From NCBI RefSeq assembly GCF_003049525.1, contig NZ_PYWL01000007.1, forward strand, positions 1-64,000: 64,000 nt of DNA, written 5' to 3'. A model generated the notes under the pieces. The model had not been told where the DNA came from. It saw only the letters and a list, made by a program, of their open reading frames with translations, and searched no databases. The position numbers and the translations under genes are program-made. Within the stretch, counting starts at the first letter, position 1. Every line of letters starts with the position of its first letter. The DNA comes from Lysinibacillus fusiformis. GTDB lineage: Bacteria; Bacillota; Bacilli; Bacillales_A; Planococcaceae. Below, in pieces: positions 27,196 through 38,197 of the stretch.

Positions 27196-27795
27196 ATGAC
27201 GGAAAAGAAACGATTTGCACAAGTAGAGCGAACAACTAATGAAACGCAAATTTCAATAGCTATCAATTTAGATGGTGAAGGGAAGGCAAACATTAAAACA
27301 GGCGTAGGTTTTATGGACCATATGCTGGATTTATTTATCAAGCATGGTCTTTTTGACGGGACCATCCATGCGAATGGGGATACCTATATCGATGATCACC
27401 ATACTACGGAGGATCTTGGCATTGTGTTAGGGCAAGCAATTCGAGAAGCACTTGGCGATAAGAAGGGCATTAAACGCTATGGAACGGCATTTGTGCCAAT
27501 GGATGATGCACTTGCGCAGGTGGTGGTTGATTGCTCGAATCGTCCACACTTAGAATACCGTGTGCCCGCTTTAAAAGAAAAGGTGGGAACTTTTGATACA
27601 GAATTAGTGCATGAGTTTTTGTGGAAATTTGCCTTGGAAGCACGAATGAATGTACATGTGATTGTACCCTATGGACATAATACGCACCATATCATTGAGG
27701 CGATTTTTAAAGCATTAGCTAGAGCGATTGATGCTGCCGTAGAAATTGATCCACGTGTTAAAGGAGTACCATCGACTAAGGGGCTGTTAACGTGA
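27196..27795 (+). CDS. hisB: Imidazoleglycerol-phosphate dehydratase
   Basis: A 199-aa monofunctional dehydratase from ATG 27196 (MTEKKRFAQVERTT); the longer frame begins inside hisD. Manganese-binding motifs GFMDHMLDL, DDHHTTEDLGI and HHIIEAIFKALARAI are intact. Ends in a 4-nt overlap with hisH. Confidence 0.95.
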   Translation: MTEKKRFAQVERTTNETQISIAINLDGEGKANIKTGVGFMDHMLDLFIKHGLFDGTIHANGDTYIDDHHTTEDLGIVLGQAIREALGDKKGIKRYGTAFVPMDDALAQVVVDCSNRPHLEYRVPALKEKVGTFDTELVHEFLWKFALEARMNVHVIVPYGHNTHHIIEAIFKALARAIDAAVEIDPRVKGVPSTKGLLT

Positions 27796-28424
27796 AAATA
27801 GGTGTGATTGATTATGGTATGGGGAATTTATTTAGCGTGGTACAAGCATTAAATCGACTGGGCTGTGAGGTGGTTGTGACAGCTGATGAACAGAAGCTAG
27901 ATGCTACAGATGCATTACTATTACCAGGAGTTGGGGCATTCCCGGATGCTAGAAAGCGTTTAGCAGAGACTAAATTAGATCGTTATCTAATAAAAGCCCA
28001 AAGCCAAAATCGCCCTCTTTTAGGCATTTGTTTAGGGATGCAATTATTATTTGAACAAAGTGATGAGGTCACATCAACAAATGGCTTAGGTTTCTTTAAA
28101 GGACAAATTAAGCGATTTAGTGGAACAAATGAGGGGCGGGCATATCGAGTGCCACATATGGGCTGGAACCAATTGGTGATGGCGAATCGTCCTGCTTGGT
28201 TAGAAAATAGTGCCCCTGCAAAGCATGTCTATTTCGTTCATTCGTTTTATGCCACTCATATTGAGGAGTCTGAGCTTGTTGCTTATGCAGACTATTGTGG
28301 CATACGAGTTCCCGGTATTGTAACGAAAGGTTCCGTGACAGGTATGCAATTTCACCCTGAAAAATCAGGTGAGCTGGGCGTATATTTATTGGAGCAATGG
28401 CTGAAAGGTGTGAAAGCATGCTAA
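27792..28424 (+). CDS. hisH: Imidazole glycerol phosphate synthase, glutaminase subunit
   Basis: A 210-aa class I glutamine amidotransferase. Nucleophile Cys in [14 protein letters not shown] (about 80), and the His-Pro-Glu end of the triad in QFHPEKSG (about 190). It passes ammonia to HisF. GTG start overlapping hisB by 4 nt, and it overlaps hisF by 7 nt, leaving no room for hisA. Confidence 0.95.
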   Translation: MKIGVIDYGMGNLFSVVQALNRLGCEVVVTADEQKLDATDALLLPGVGAFPDARKRLAETKLDRYLIKAQSQNRPLLGICLGMQLLFEQSDEVTSTNGLGFFKGQIKRFSGTNEGRAYRVPHMGWNQLVMANRPAWLENSAPAKHVYFVHSFYATHIEESELVAYADYCGIRVPGIVTKGSVTGMQFHPEKSGELGVYLLEQWLKGVKAC

Positions 28425-29179
28425 CGAAACGAATTATTCCCTGTCTAGATGTCAAGGAGGGCCGTGTTGTAAAAGGGATACAATTTGTATCCATTCGTGA
28501 TGCTGGTGACCCAGTGGAACTAGCAAAATTCTATGATGAACAAGGGGCAGATGAGCTCGTATTTTTAGATATATCTGCTTCACATGAAGGTCGCGAAACA
28601 ATGATAGATGTAGTTCGACAAAGTGCAGCCACATTAGCGATTCCTTTTACAGTTGGTGGAGGTATTCGGACGTTGGATGATATGAAGCGTATTTTACGCG
28701 CTGGTGCGGATAAAGTTTCTGTTAATACTTCCGCTTTAGAGCGTCCTGCCCTTATTCAAGAAGGCTCCGATTTCTTTGGTGCCCAATGCATCGTCGTGGC
28801 CATCGATGCTCGCTATAGTGAAGAGGACGGTACATGGATGGTTTATACCCATGGTGGGCGCAACAAAACTACTTGGTCAGCTATTGACTGGGCAAAGGAA
28901 GCGGTGCGCTTAGGAGCAGGTGAGATTTTATTAACTAGTATGAATCAAGATGGGGAAAAATCTGGCTTTGATTTGGGATTAACAAAAGCGGTACGAGAGG
29001 CTGTGACAGTCCCTGTTATTGCAAGTGGTGGGGCAGGAAATGCCGAACATTTTTACGAAGTATTAGCAGAAGAAGTTGATGCAGATGCAGCACTTGCAGC
29101 TTCCATCTTCCATTATAAAGAAACAAGCGTAGCCCAAGTGAAAGAATACTTACGGGAAAAAGGAGTGGCAGTACGATGA
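28418..29179 (+). CDS. hisF: Imidazole glycerol phosphate synthase, cyclase subunit
   Basis: A 253-aa TIM barrel from ATG 28418, after [28 protein letters not shown] is the HisF start (catalytic Asp in CLDVKEG), not the HisA one. Second-half aspartate region is [15 protein letters not shown], with phosphate-binding VGGGIRT and ASGGAGN. It directly follows hisH. The related hisA, usual between hisH and hisF in Bacillus, is absent here. Confidence 0.95.
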   Translation: MLTKRIIPCLDVKEGRVVKGIQFVSIRDAGDPVELAKFYDEQGADELVFLDISASHEGRETMIDVVRQSAATLAIPFTVGGGIRTLDDMKRILRAGADKVSVNTSALERPALIQEGSDFFGAQCIVVAIDARYSEEDGTWMVYTHGGRNKTTWSAIDWAKEAVRLGAGEILLTSMNQDGEKSGFDLGLTKAVREAVTVPVIASGGAGNAEHFYEVLAEEVDADAALAASIFHYKETSVAQVKEYLREKGVAVR

Positions 29180-29793
29180 TAGAACGTATTCGATTTGATG
29201 AGAAAGGTCTTGTACCGGCAGTTGTACAGGATGCCAATACGAAAGAAGTACTAACAGTGGCTTATATGAATAAAGAGTCATTAGTTAAAACGATAGAATC
29301 AGGTGAAACTTGGTTTTATTCTCGTTCACGTCAAGAGCTTTGGCATAAGGGCGCGACAAGTGGTCATACACAAAAGGTTGTCACCATTAAAACAGACTGC
29401 GATCAAGATGCATTAGTTGTGGAGGTTTTACCAGATGGTCCAGCCTGTCATAATGGTACAACTTCTTGCTTTACAGAGGTGGTACAGCAAAATGCTGAAG
29501 TCGGCTCTGTAGAAATGATTGCAAAACTTGTAAGTGTTATTGAAAAGCGAGAACAGGAAATGCCTGTAGGAGCTTATACTACATATCTATTTGACAAGGG
29601 TATCGATAAAATCTGTAAAAAGGTTGGGGAGGAAGCGACAGAGGTTGTTATTGGGGCCAAAAATCGGGATGCAGAAGAAGTAAAGTGGGAGGCTGCTGAT
29701 TTAATTTATCACCTACTAGTATTACTGCAAGAACAAAAGGTAAGTATATATGATGTTCTTCATGTGTTGAAAAAACGTCACGAGGAGAAATAA
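29176..29793 (+). CDS. hisI: Bifunctional phosphoribosyl-AMP cyclohydrolase / phosphoribosyl-ATP pyrophosphatase
   Basis: A 205-aa HisIE fusion. The HisI half (about 1-110) has [19 protein letters not shown] and metal-binding DCDQDALV; the HisE half (about 115-205) has [15 protein letters not shown] and [13 protein letters not shown]. It catalyses the second and third steps. 4-nt overlap with hisF; last gene of the operon. Confidence 0.95.
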   Translation: MIERIRFDEKGLVPAVVQDANTKEVLTVAYMNKESLVKTIESGETWFYSRSRQELWHKGATSGHTQKVVTIKTDCDQDALVVEVLPDGPACHNGTTSCFTEVVQQNAEVGSVEMIAKLVSVIEKREQEMPVGAYTTYLFDKGIDKICKKVGEEATEVVIGAKNRDAEEVKWEAADLIYHLLVLLQEQKVSIYDVLHVLKKRHEEK

Positions 29794-29837
29794 CAGCATA
29801 TTATTAATTGTATGGTATAATAGGGTTTACTGTGTAA

Positions 29838-29868
29838 AGGAACGTTTAATACGTTCCTTATTTCTTGT
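29838..29868 (+). terminator. Hairpin between hisI and the TPR gene
   Basis: AAGGAACG / CGTTCCTT stem with a 7-nt loop, then ATTTCTTGTTT. It is preceded by TATAAT (about 29815), a likely promoter, so it may act as an attenuator or a terminator. Confidence 0.5.
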
Positions 29869-29883
29869 TTCGGAGGAAATATA

Positions 29884-31407
29884 TTGGAAAAGAAACGTCA
29901 AAATAAGAACCAATCAAATATAGTGTCGTTCATTCCAACAGGCGACTATTATTATAAAAAATCAATTCAAGCTATGAACAGTGGACAAATGAATAAAGCC
30001 TATAAATATTTGCAGCGTGCAGTTGATCTTAGCCCAGATGATCCTATGATAATCTTGCAGCTTGCTATTGTAGAGTTAGAAGGTCAACGTTTTGAAGAAG
30101 CGTATGATCTGCTTCGTCGTTCCTATCAAATTGACCCCGATAATCCGGAAATTATTTTTTACATGGCGGAAGTGTCGGGTTGTGTAGGCATCATGCAGGA
30201 TGCTAAACGCTTTGCTGAAGAGTATTTGCAGCTAGAGCCTGAAGGTGCATATGCAGATGAAGCAGCAGAAATTTTAGAATTTGTCGCATTCGAGCAGGAT
30301 GAATTTGAGGAGCTTGAAGGATCTGGTGAGGATTTATATCGTCAGGAACAGGCTCGCCGTCATATGGAGAAGGGCGACTTTCCTGAAGCTATTACTATTT
30401 TAGAAGATTTAATTGAAGATCGACCAGCCTTTTGGTCGGCCTATAATAATCTTGCACTTGCTTATTTTTATGTTGGAGAAGAGGAACAGGCGAAGACTCT
30501 CTTACATACAGTACTACGTGAAAATAAGGGAAACTTACATGCACTTTGTAACTTAACGGTGATTGCGTATTACGAAAAGAATGAAGAAGATTTGCAAGAG
30601 CTATTAAATATCCTTGTTAAAATTCAGCCATATACATGGGAGCATCGTTATAAACTAGGTGCTACATTAGCTTTAATAGGGCAATATGAATTAGCCTATA
30701 AATGGTTGCGCAGTATGCAAAAAAGAGGCTATGTAGGCGACGCAGGTTTTTATTTCTGGTTATCCCATGCTGCTTATTTTTCAGGGCATGAGGAAGTTTC
30801 TAAAAGTGCTTGGGGTCAACTGCTAGAGGTAGACCCAGATAAAGAGGGCTTTGAACCTTGGCGCCAACAAGACAACGAATTTGCACTGGATGCGTTGGAA
30901 CATGATCGAAATTTTATTGTTGAAAAATTAGAAAGTAGCTATTCAAGTGAGCGTATCTTTGGCTTATTTTTATTGAAGGATACGGCTCATAAGCAAGAAA
31001 TAATCGCCCATCCTAAATGGGTCAATATCGAGCAATTCGGTGCGTTTGAGAAATTATTTTTAGCCTATGCACTTGGTCATGAATTTGATAAGAAAAACAA
31101 AGTAGAGGCCAGCTTTTTACGTGCTGTAAATGTGCCGGAAATTTTATTAGAGCAGTATGGCAAATTATCATCATTGATTGTACCTATGTTTCAAATGTGG
31201 TTTGTCCTGTGTGAACAAGCTTTAATTCAAAATTATCGTTTTACAAATCCTGTAGCGATTGCAGGAGCAAATGATTATTTATTTAGATCTTCTCAAATGC
31301 TTAAGGTGACAAAAAAAGAAATAGCTCAACAATATGGAGTATCTGTTGCCACTTTATCGAAGTATATTGAAGAAATTTTAGCTTTTTTACCAGACAGTCA
31401 TAATTAG
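29884..31407 (+). CDS. yvcD: Tetratricopeptide-repeat protein (YvcD-like)
   Basis: A 507-aa soluble protein. Several TPR units (about 15-140: AYKYLQRAVDLSPDDP, AYDLLRRSYQIDPDNP; about 160-300: AITILEDLIEDRPAFWSAYNNLALAYFYVGE). The C-terminal ~60 residues include an HTH-like segment (TKKEIAQQYGVSVATLSKYIEEIL). TTG start after CGGAGGAAA. B. subtilis yvcD also lies beside trxB. Function unknown. Confidence 0.8.
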   Translation: MEKKRQNKNQSNIVSFIPTGDYYYKKSIQAMNSGQMNKAYKYLQRAVDLSPDDPMIILQLAIVELEGQRFEEAYDLLRRSYQIDPDNPEIIFYMAEVSGCVGIMQDAKRFAEEYLQLEPEGAYADEAAEILEFVAFEQDEFEELEGSGEDLYRQEQARRHMEKGDFPEAITILEDLIEDRPAFWSAYNNLALAYFYVGEEEQAKTLLHTVLRENKGNLHALCNLTVIAYYEKNEEDLQELLNILVKIQPYTWEHRYKLGATLALIGQYELAYKWLRSMQKRGYVGDAGFYFWLSHAAYFSGHEEVSKSAWGQLLEVDPDKEGFEPWRQQDNEFALDALEHDRNFIVEKLESSYSSERIFGLFLLKDTAHKQEIIAHPKWVNIEQFGAFEKLFLAYALGHEFDKKNKVEASFLRAVNVPEILLEQYGKLSSLIVPMFQMWFVLCEQALIQNYRFTNPVAIAGANDYLFRSSQMLKVTKKEIAQQYGVSVATLSKYIEEILAFLPDSHN

Positions 31408-31482
31408 TGTGTGAGCAACATAGTTGAATAACTTTATACTTTCACATACGATGAACATACTAACGTTATCAAGAATTTGCCC

Positions 31483-31611
31483 TGGCAACATTGCGTTTGA
31501 GTGTTACTCCTTGCTAGTTGCCAATGGTTTATCTTCATCCCCTCTATTGTAAGTTGGGATCATATGTAGGTGACGTTACACTTTCACTACTATTTGTTGA
31601 ATGAAGATAAA
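31483..31611 (+). other. Possible structured leader before trxB
   Basis: In the 231-nt gap, TGGCAAC (31483-31489) can pair with GTTGCCA (31517-31523), and TTTATCTTCAT (31528-31538) with ATGAAGATAAA (31601-31611, 11-bp perfect arms). The second stem ends close to the trxB ribosome site (AGGGGGAAG). I do not recognise a known RNA class. Confidence 0.35.
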
Positions 31612-31626
31612 AAGTATTCTGTTTAG

Positions 31627-32583
<957 letters not shown>

Positions 32584-32703
32584 CTTGGCTATTTTAAGGA
32601 AAAAAATACAATTTTAATGTGGTTTTAATATTGTTGTAACTTGAATGACATATAAAAGGTGTATGATTAAAAGTGTAATTAGCAATCCCCCTTTTATTTT
32701 GTT

Positions 32704-32752
32704 TAGTAGGTTGTTTCCGCCTCAATTAGGTGGGAACAACCTACTTTTTTAT
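32704..32752 (+). terminator. Terminator downstream of trxB
   Basis: AGTAGGTTGTT / AACAACCTACT 11-bp stem followed by TTTTTT. It lies 120 nt after trxB; the interval also has TATGAT/TTGAAT-like boxes near 32640-32665, so a short separate transcript cannot be excluded. Confidence 0.8.
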
Positions 32753-32911
32753 TTGTATAGATCATGAAAAGAGCATGAGCTTTTTTTCAATAAATTCTTC
32801 GATAAAACTAAATTGTTAAATGTCTACGTATGAGAGTTGTAAATGAGGACAAATCTTGCTGTGTCTTGCTATAATGGAGAGTAGAATGCAAAAGTGATTA
32901 GAGGTGTGCCT

Positions 32912-33379
32912 ATGCAAAGAATTGCAAATTTAATTGCCGTAAAAGACGGTAAAGTATTATTACTTCAGAAACCAAGACGAGGTTGGTACGTTGCTCCGGG
33001 TGGAAAAATGGAAAGCGGTGAGTCCATCTTTGAGGCTGCTATTCGTGAATTTCAGGAAGAGACAAATGTTATACCTTTACATGTACACCTAAAGGGTGTT
33101 TATACGATGGTCATTAAAGAAAATGATGAAGTTGTAGATGAATGGATGCTTTATACATTTGTTGCTAAGGATGTAGACGGTATACCGTTTGTAGAAACTA
33201 GAGAAGGTAAACTTGCATGGCACCCAGTAGAGGATTTAGCACATTTGCCAATGGCTGAAGGAGATCGCACTAATTTACAATTTGCTATTTCGCAATCAGG
33301 TATTCAGTATGGCACGTTTGACTATACAACGAATTTTGAATTACTTCATCAGAAAATACAAATATCAAAAGAACAATAA
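32912..33379 (+). CDS. yvcI: NUDIX hydrolase (YvcI-like)
   Basis: A 155-aa protein from ATG 32912, after AGAGGTG; the GTG at 32894 has no site. The Nudix box GGKMESGESIFEAAIREF followed by QEETN is intact, so it should hydrolyse a nucleoside diphosphate derivative; substrate not known. First gene of yvcI-rapZ-yvcK-whiA-crh. Confidence 0.85.
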   Translation: MQRIANLIAVKDGKVLLLQKPRRGWYVAPGGKMESGESIFEAAIREFQEETNVIPLHVHLKGVYTMVIKENDEVVDEWMLYTFVAKDVDGIPFVETREGKLAWHPVEDLAHLPMAEGDRTNLQFAISQSGIQYGTFDYTTNFELLHQKIQISKEQ

Positions 33380-33388
33380 AGGAGTTGC

Positions 33389-34282
33389 ATGACAGTGGTG
33401 GTTGAAGGCCAACAAAGTACACATGAATTGGTTATTATTACAGGAATGTCTGGAGCTGGGAAGACAGTAGCTATTCAAAGCTTTGAAGATTTAGGGTATT
33501 ACTGTATTGATAATTTACCACCTGCGTTACTTACAACTTTTTTAACTCTGCTAAGAGATTCTGGAAAGAATAGTACACGTATTGCGGCAGTGATGGATAT
33601 GCGTGGAGGTAACTTTTTTGATGCGCTTATTGGGGCGTTAGACCATATACTAAAAGAAGGCGACATTGTAGCTCGTATTTTATTTTTAGATGCAGATGAT
33701 GCCACATTAGTAAGACGCTATAAAGAAACAAGAAGAGCCCATCCATTGGCAGTAAGTGGCTTACCTTTAGATGGTATAAAGCAAGAGCGAGCGCTTTTAT
33801 CGGAAGTAAAAGGCCGTGCTAATTTTGTTTATAACACATCTAACATGAAACCAAAGCAATTACGTGAAAAGATCGTTAAGGAATTTGCCAGTGAAGCAGA
33901 TACTATTTTTACCGTAAACATCATGTCTTTTGGCTTCAAGCATGGTATGCCAATTGATGCAGACTTAGTGTTCGATGTTCGTTTTCTTAAAAATCCGTAT
34001 TATGTAGAAGAGCTACGCCCAAAGACGGGACTTCAAACAGAAGTATCCTCCTATGTTTTAGCCTTGGAAGATACGCAAATACTTATACAAAAACTAACGG
34101 ATTTGTTCGACTTTATGATTCCTCTTTATCGACAAGAAGGTAAATCACAACTCGTTATCGCTTTTGGTTGTACAGGTGGTCAGCATCGTTCAGTAACTTT
34201 AGCAGAGTTTTTTGGGGCTTATTTAGCCAACAAAGAGAATACGGTTATTACGCATCGTGATATTAATCGTAGAAAGGAATGA
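33389..34282 (+). CDS. rapZ: RNase adapter / nucleotide-binding protein RapZ (YvcJ)
   Basis: A 297-aa P-loop protein: Walker [13 protein letters not shown] (about 18-29), IDNLPPALL, and the C-terminal domain [14 protein letters not shown] and [11 protein letters not shown]. subtilis YvcJ hydrolyses GTP/ATP and affects competence; E. coli RapZ guides RNase E. AAGGAG precedes the ATG. Four nt separate it from yvcK. Confidence 0.92.
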   Translation: MTVVVEGQQSTHELVIITGMSGAGKTVAIQSFEDLGYYCIDNLPPALLTTFLTLLRDSGKNSTRIAAVMDMRGGNFFDALIGALDHILKEGDIVARILFLDADDATLVRRYKETRRAHPLAVSGLPLDGIKQERALLSEVKGRANFVYNTSNMKPKQLREKIVKEFASEADTIFTVNIMSFGFKHGMPIDADLVFDVRFLKNPYYVEELRPKTGLQTEVSSYVLALEDTQILIQKLTDLFDFMIPLYRQEGKSQLVIAFGCTGGQHRSVTLAEFFGAYLANKENTVITHRDINRRKE

Positions 34283-34286
34283 GTGA

Positions 34287-35255
34287 ATGGGGAAAAAGCA
34301 AACAAAGCTTGTGGTAATTGGTGGTGGAACAGGACTATCTACATTACTTCGTGGGCTCAAGCACCATCCATTTGATATTACTGCTATTGTGACGGTAGCA
34401 GACGATGGCGGCTCTTCAGGACGTTTACGAGATGATTATGATATTCCACCACCAGGTGATGTTCGTAATGTCATTGCGGCATTATCAGATATTGAACCGC
34501 TAGTGGAGCAAATGTTTCAATACCGTTTTTCAGCGTCAGAGGATTTACGTGGCCATTCCTTAGGGAACTTAATGCTAACAGCACTTACTGATATTACTGG
34601 TGATTTTAACCATGCTATAAGTGAGATGGGGAAGGTATTAAAAGTACATGGCCGTGTAATACCAGCAGCCAATAAAAAAATTAACTTACATGCTGTGTTA
34701 GAGGATGGTTCAATCATTGAAGGTGAATCAAAAGTCCCGACAGCGACAAAACGCATTGATCGCGTTTTTTTAGTACCCGAAAACGTGCAACCGTTACCAG
34801 AAGCTATTCGGGCAATTCAGCGTGCAGACTATATATTAATTGGCCCAGGAAGCTTATACACAAGTATTATTCCAAATCTCCTTGTCAAAGAGATTGGGGA
34901 AGCTGTTGTGAAAGCAAAAGGAAGAAAAATATATGTTTGTAATTTAATGACACAAAAAGGTGAAACCATTTCTTATACAGCAGGTGATCATGTATCGGCC
35001 ATACATAAGCATGTTGGCGCATCCTTTATTGATTCGATTTTAGTTAATGATGAAGAATTGCCGAATCCAGTAAAAGAATTGTATAAAGAAGAAAGAGCAG
35101 AGCCAGTGACATTTGATGTGGCAAAGCTTGAAAGTATGGGATTAGAGGTTATAAGACGCGATATTGCTACAATTCGATCAGATGGTACGGTTCGACATAA
35201 TGCTACGAATGTTGCAGAGTGGCTGGTAGATTATGCCGGTATTTATGATCGGTAA
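34287..35255 (+). CDS. yvcK: Gluconeogenesis factor YvcK (MgfK)
   Basis: A 322-aa CofD-like protein: GGGTGLSTLLRGLK (about 11-24), VADDGGSSGRLR, PPPGDVRN, LGNLMLTALT, GPGSLYTSIIPNLLV. It binds UDP-sugars and is needed on gluconeogenic carbon sources and for cell-shape control in Bacillus. Located between rapZ and whiA as in relatives. Confidence 0.92.
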   Translation: MGKKQTKLVVIGGGTGLSTLLRGLKHHPFDITAIVTVADDGGSSGRLRDDYDIPPPGDVRNVIAALSDIEPLVEQMFQYRFSASEDLRGHSLGNLMLTALTDITGDFNHAISEMGKVLKVHGRVIPAANKKINLHAVLEDGSIIEGESKVPTATKRIDRVFLVPENVQPLPEAIRAIQRADYILIGPGSLYTSIIPNLLVKEIGEAVVKAKGRKIYVCNLMTQKGETISYTAGDHVSAIHKHVGASFIDSILVNDEELPNPVKELYKEERAEPVTFDVAKLESMGLEVIRRDIATIRSDGTVRHNATNVAEWLVDYAGIYDR

Positions 35256-35343
35256 GAGAACCGATAATAGAAACATAAAGTGTTTATTGTATATGGTAAG
35301 ATGAACATATACATAGAAATTATGATTGAAAGGGGGGCGTGAT

Positions 35344-36291
35344 ATGTCTTTTGCTTCTGAAACGAAAAAGGAATTAACCCAAATAGAAGCGGACAATCAT
35401 TGTATGAAAGCAGAAGTTTCTGCCCTAATTCGTATGAATGGTTCATTATCCTTTGCGAATAAACAACTAAGCTTGGACGTGCAAACTGAAAACGCTGCAA
35501 TTGCAAGAAGACTATATACGATTATGAAAAAATTGTATCCGTACAATGTGGAATTACTAGTTCGTAAGAAAATGCGATTGAAAAAAAATAACGTATATAT
35601 TTGCCGTGTAAGAGAAGGAGCGCGCGAGCTGTTAATTGATTTAGAAATCATCTCAGACGACTTTCAATTTAATCATACGATCTCAAGAAAGCTCATTAAA
35701 AAAAATGGTCAAAAAAGAGCCTATTTAAGAGGTGCATTTTTGGCAGGAGGCTCTGTCAATAACCCAGAAACGTCCGCCTACCATTTAGAAATTTATTCTT
35801 TATATAAAGAACATGGTGAAGCATTGATGGATTTAATGAATGAATTTGAACTCAATGCCAAAACAATTGAACGCAAAAAAGGCTTTGTTACTTATTTAAA
35901 GGAAGCGGAAAAAATTTCTGATTTCCTTAATATTGTAGGCGCCCATCAGGCAATGATGAAATTTGAAGATGTTCGGATATTGCGAGACATGCGCAATAGT
36001 GTCAATCGTATTGTGAACTGTGAAACAGCCAATCTAAACAAAACAATTGGAGCAGCATTACGGCAGGTAGAGAATATTCGATTTATTGAAAATTCTATTG
36101 GACTTGACCAACTACCAGAAAAGCTTCGTGAAATTGCACGATTACGAGTAGAGTATCAAGATGTTACGTTAAAAGAACTTGGTGAAATGGTATCCAGTGG
36201 TACCGTCAGCAAATCAGGTGTCAACCATCGTTTAAGAAAAATAGACGAAATAGCAGATGCATTAAGACGCGGTGAAAAAATAGGCGGTTAA
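35344..36291 (+). CDS. whiA: DNA-binding protein WhiA
   Basis: A 315-aa protein from ATG 35344 after AAGGGGGGCG; the TTG at 35326 would lie in front of the ribosome site. LAGLIDADG-like N-terminal domain (about 1-220; [22 protein letters not shown]) and a C-terminal HTH (about 225-315; [25 protein letters not shown]). It affects Z-ring assembly in Bacillus. Confidence 0.94.
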   Translation: MSFASETKKELTQIEADNHCMKAEVSALIRMNGSLSFANKQLSLDVQTENAAIARRLYTIMKKLYPYNVELLVRKKMRLKKNNVYICRVREGARELLIDLEIISDDFQFNHTISRKLIKKNGQKRAYLRGAFLAGGSVNNPETSAYHLEIYSLYKEHGEALMDLMNEFELNAKTIERKKGFVTYLKEAEKISDFLNIVGAHQAMMKFEDVRILRDMRNSVNRIVNCETANLNKTIGAALRQVENIRFIENSIGLDQLPEKLREIARLRVEYQDVTLKELGEMVSSGTVSKSGVNHRLRKIDEIADALRRGEKIGG

Positions 36292-36404
36292 GTTTTCATA
36301 CTTTTCAGGTATGAATGTCATGCGTAATCGCTTATTGTTCTTTTGCTAGTAAGTAAGGTAAGATAAAACTAATAGATGAACGGTAGTGAAGGGGAGTTTT
36401 GAGA

Positions 36405-36662
36405 ATGATCGAGAGAAGAGTCCAGGTTAAATTAAAATTAGGACTACAAGCTAGACAAGCGGCACTATTTGTGCAGGAGGCCAATCGTTTCAGTGCGGAT
36501 ATCTTTCTAGAAAAAGATGAAAAAAAAGTGAATGCCAAATCGATAATGGGTGTCATGAGCTTAGCGGTTGCGAAAGGTACCGAAGTAACGTTAAGTAGTG
36601 AAGGCAATGATGCCGAGCAAGCGGTTACAGCATTAGCTGCAATTATTGAAAATGAAGATTAA
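36405..36662 (+). CDS. crh: Catabolite repression HPr-like protein Crh
   Basis: An 85-aa HPr paralogue from ATG 36405 (GGGGAG upstream). Residue 15 is Gln (GLQARQAA) where HPr has the PTS-phosphorylated His, while Ser46 (NAKSIMGV) is kept. So it can be phosphorylated by HprK and serve as CcpA co-factor but not as a PTS carrier. Position after whiA agrees. Confidence 0.95.
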   Translation: MIERRVQVKLKLGLQARQAALFVQEANRFSADIFLEKDEKKVNAKSIMGVMSLAVAKGTEVTLSSEGNDAEQAVTALAAIIENED

Positions 36663-36676
36663 CAAACAAATAAAAA

Positions 36677-36712
36677 TGCCTCTCAGAGTAATTTTCTGGG
36701 AGGCTTTTTAGT
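36677..36712. terminator. Terminator between crh and clpP
   Basis: GCCTC-CAGA / TCTG-GAGGC stem with T-run; convergent genes crh (+) and clpP (-) meet here. Confidence 0.8.
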
Positions 36713-36713
36713 A

Positions 36714-37307
36714 TTATTTATTATCCGTACTACGGTGCATAATGTGATCGATTAAACCATATTCTTTTGCACGTTCAGCTGTCATGAAGTTATCACGATC
36801 TGTGTCTCTTGCAATGACTTCAAGTGGTTGACCAGTGCGTTCAGATAAAATGCCGTTTAATTTTTCACGTAAGAATAAAATACGTTTAGCAGCAATTTCA
36901 ATTTCTGTCGCTTGACCTTGTGCGCCACCTAGTGGTTGGTGAATCATTACTTCCGCATTTGGTAATGCAAAACGTTTACCAGGTTCACCCGCAGCAAGTA
37001 AGAAAGCTCCCATTGATGCAGCCATACCAATACAAATCGTTTGAACTTTTGGCTTAATAATTTGCATTGTGTCATAAATAGCCATACCAGCCGTAATTGA
37101 TCCACCTGGCGAATTAATGTAAAGAGAAATGTCTTTGTCTGGATCTTCTGCTTGTAGGAAAAGTAGCTGTGCGACAATGGAGTTCGCCACATTGTCATCG
37201 ATAGCACTTCCTAAAAGGATAATGCGGTCTTTAAGTAGACGTGAATAAATGTCATATGCACGCTCACCACGGCTTGTTTGTTCAATAACTGTAGGAATTA
37301 AATTCAT
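36714..37307 (-). CDS. clpP: ATP-dependent Clp protease proteolytic subunit
   Basis: A 197-aa serine peptidase. The triad is complete: S98 (MAASMGAF), H123 (MIHQPLGG) and D172 (DTDRDNFM). It forms the two-ring barrel used by ClpC, ClpX and ClpE for protein quality control, competence and sporulation. AAGGAGG before the ATG. A CtsR-like box lies over its promoter region. Confidence 0.97.
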   Translation of the reverse strand: MNLIPTVIEQTSRGERAYDIYSRLLKDRIILLGSAIDDNVANSIVAQLLFLQAEDPDKDISLYINSPGGSITAGMAIYDTMQIIKPKVQTICIGMAASMGAFLLAAGEPGKRFALPNAEVMIHQPLGGAQGQATEIEIAAKRILFLREKLNGILSERTGQPLEVIARDTDRDNFMTAERAKEYGLIDHIMHRSTDNK

Positions 37308-37391
37308 GTTAAATCCTCCTTCAAAAAACTAAATTCGATTACCTTTGCTGAAATCTACATTGTTTATTTCAGCTGTAACCTTATCATACAC

Positions 37392-37413
37392 ATTATAGTC
37401 AGGGAAGGTCAAA
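37392..37413 (-). promoter_or_regulatory. CtsR-like operator and -10 box of clpP
   Basis: On the plus strand AGTCAGG-GAA-GGTCAAA (37397-37413) matches the CtsR heptad repeat RGTCAAA-NAN-RGTCAAA at about 12 of 14 fixed bases. On the minus strand it abuts TATAAT (37392-37397). CtsR represses class III heat-shock genes including clpP in Firmicutes. Confidence 0.65.
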
Positions 37414-37477
37414 TATTAACCCTGCTAAAGTGAAATTAATTAAAATAAAAAAAATAAATTCTTTTTGCATTCTATGG

Positions 37478-37506
37478 TTGAATTATATGTGATACGTTTG
37501 TATAAT
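37478..37506 (+). promoter_or_regulatory. Promoter upstream of tRNA-Arg
   Basis: TTGAAT (37478-37483), 17-bp spacer, TATAAT (37501-37506), about 118 nt before the tRNA. Confidence 0.5.
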
Positions 37507-37623
37507 AGGTAAGGTTATAAGTTTGAAAGTACAGGACACTATTTTGCAGGTATGCTTCAAAAGAGGATTATCTACATCATGCTTTTCGTAAGCCTAGGGT
37601 GAGTACTTTTTTTTTGTGTTTTT

Positions 37624-37698
37624 GCCCTCGTGGTGTAATGGATAACACGTAAGATTCCGGTTCTTGCACTGGGGGTTCGATTCCCTCCGAGGGCGCCA
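37624..37698 (+). tRNA. tRNA-Arg (anticodon CCG)
   Basis: A 75-nt cloverleaf: acceptor GCCCTCG / CGAGGGC, discriminator G, encoded CCA. D arm GTGTAATGGATAACAC; anticodon stem TAAGA / TCTTG around loop TTCCGGT (anticodon CCG, reads CGG); T arm with TTCGATT. It sits next to clpP, where B. subtilis also carries a tRNA-Arg. Confidence 0.95.
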
Positions 37699-37906
37699 TT
37701 TTACTGAATATTGATATACTGTAATAGCTCAATCTCCTAATAAGTAGTTTAGCAGCCTGCTTAGTGGGGATAGAGAGGAAAAGTAATGGGAATACTGTCC
37801 TAGTTGGCATTATTCCCCTATTTATGCCTTTCAAACCTTCAAGAAAGCAACAACTCCAAATTATTTTTTAGTGAACATACTGTCCGTGAAGGCTAGTAAT
37901 AGCCGA

Positions 37907-37944
37907 AAAAAAGAATCCTTTCTGAGGGGATTCTTTTTTTTTGT
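37907..37944 (+). terminator. Terminator downstream of tRNA-Arg
   Basis: AAAAAAAGAATCC / GGATTCTTTTTTT stem with long T-run, about 210 nt after the tRNA. No gene was seen in 37699-38197 other than this terminator and the ABC transporter promoter. Confidence 0.7.
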
Positions 37945-38090
37945 TTAAATTTATCGAAATTTGACATCGCTTCTATTGTATATATATTAGTTTTAGGTTC
38001 GATATCTTGTTATTAATGCTTATTTTTTCTATATAAATGGTTTTACCATTAATTAATATGAAAAAATATTTAGTTTTATGCGAAAAGTTG

Positions 38091-38119
38091 TTGTGCAAAT
38101 ACTATAATATTAATATAAT
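38091..38119 (+). promoter_or_regulatory. Promoter of the amino-acid ABC operon
   Basis: TTGTGC (38091-38096), 17-bp spacer, TATAAT (38114-38119), about 80 nt before the first gene. Confidence 0.5.
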
Positions 38120-38197
38120 TGACCTAATAGTCTAACATTTCCGAATTGCGAAAAATAATACGCAGGATGGAAAATTATCGAAATAGGGGGAAATGCA

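Noticed and set aside
37577..37834. 85-aa minus-strand frame containing SEGIEPPVQEPESYVLSITPRGQ-like text (in parts)
   Set aside because: It is the complement of the tRNA-Arg gene, a well-known false-ORF type; no ribosome site.
37624..38197. Possible integrated element at the tRNA-Arg
   Set aside because: No integrase, attachment duplication or foreign-looking gene follows the tRNA.
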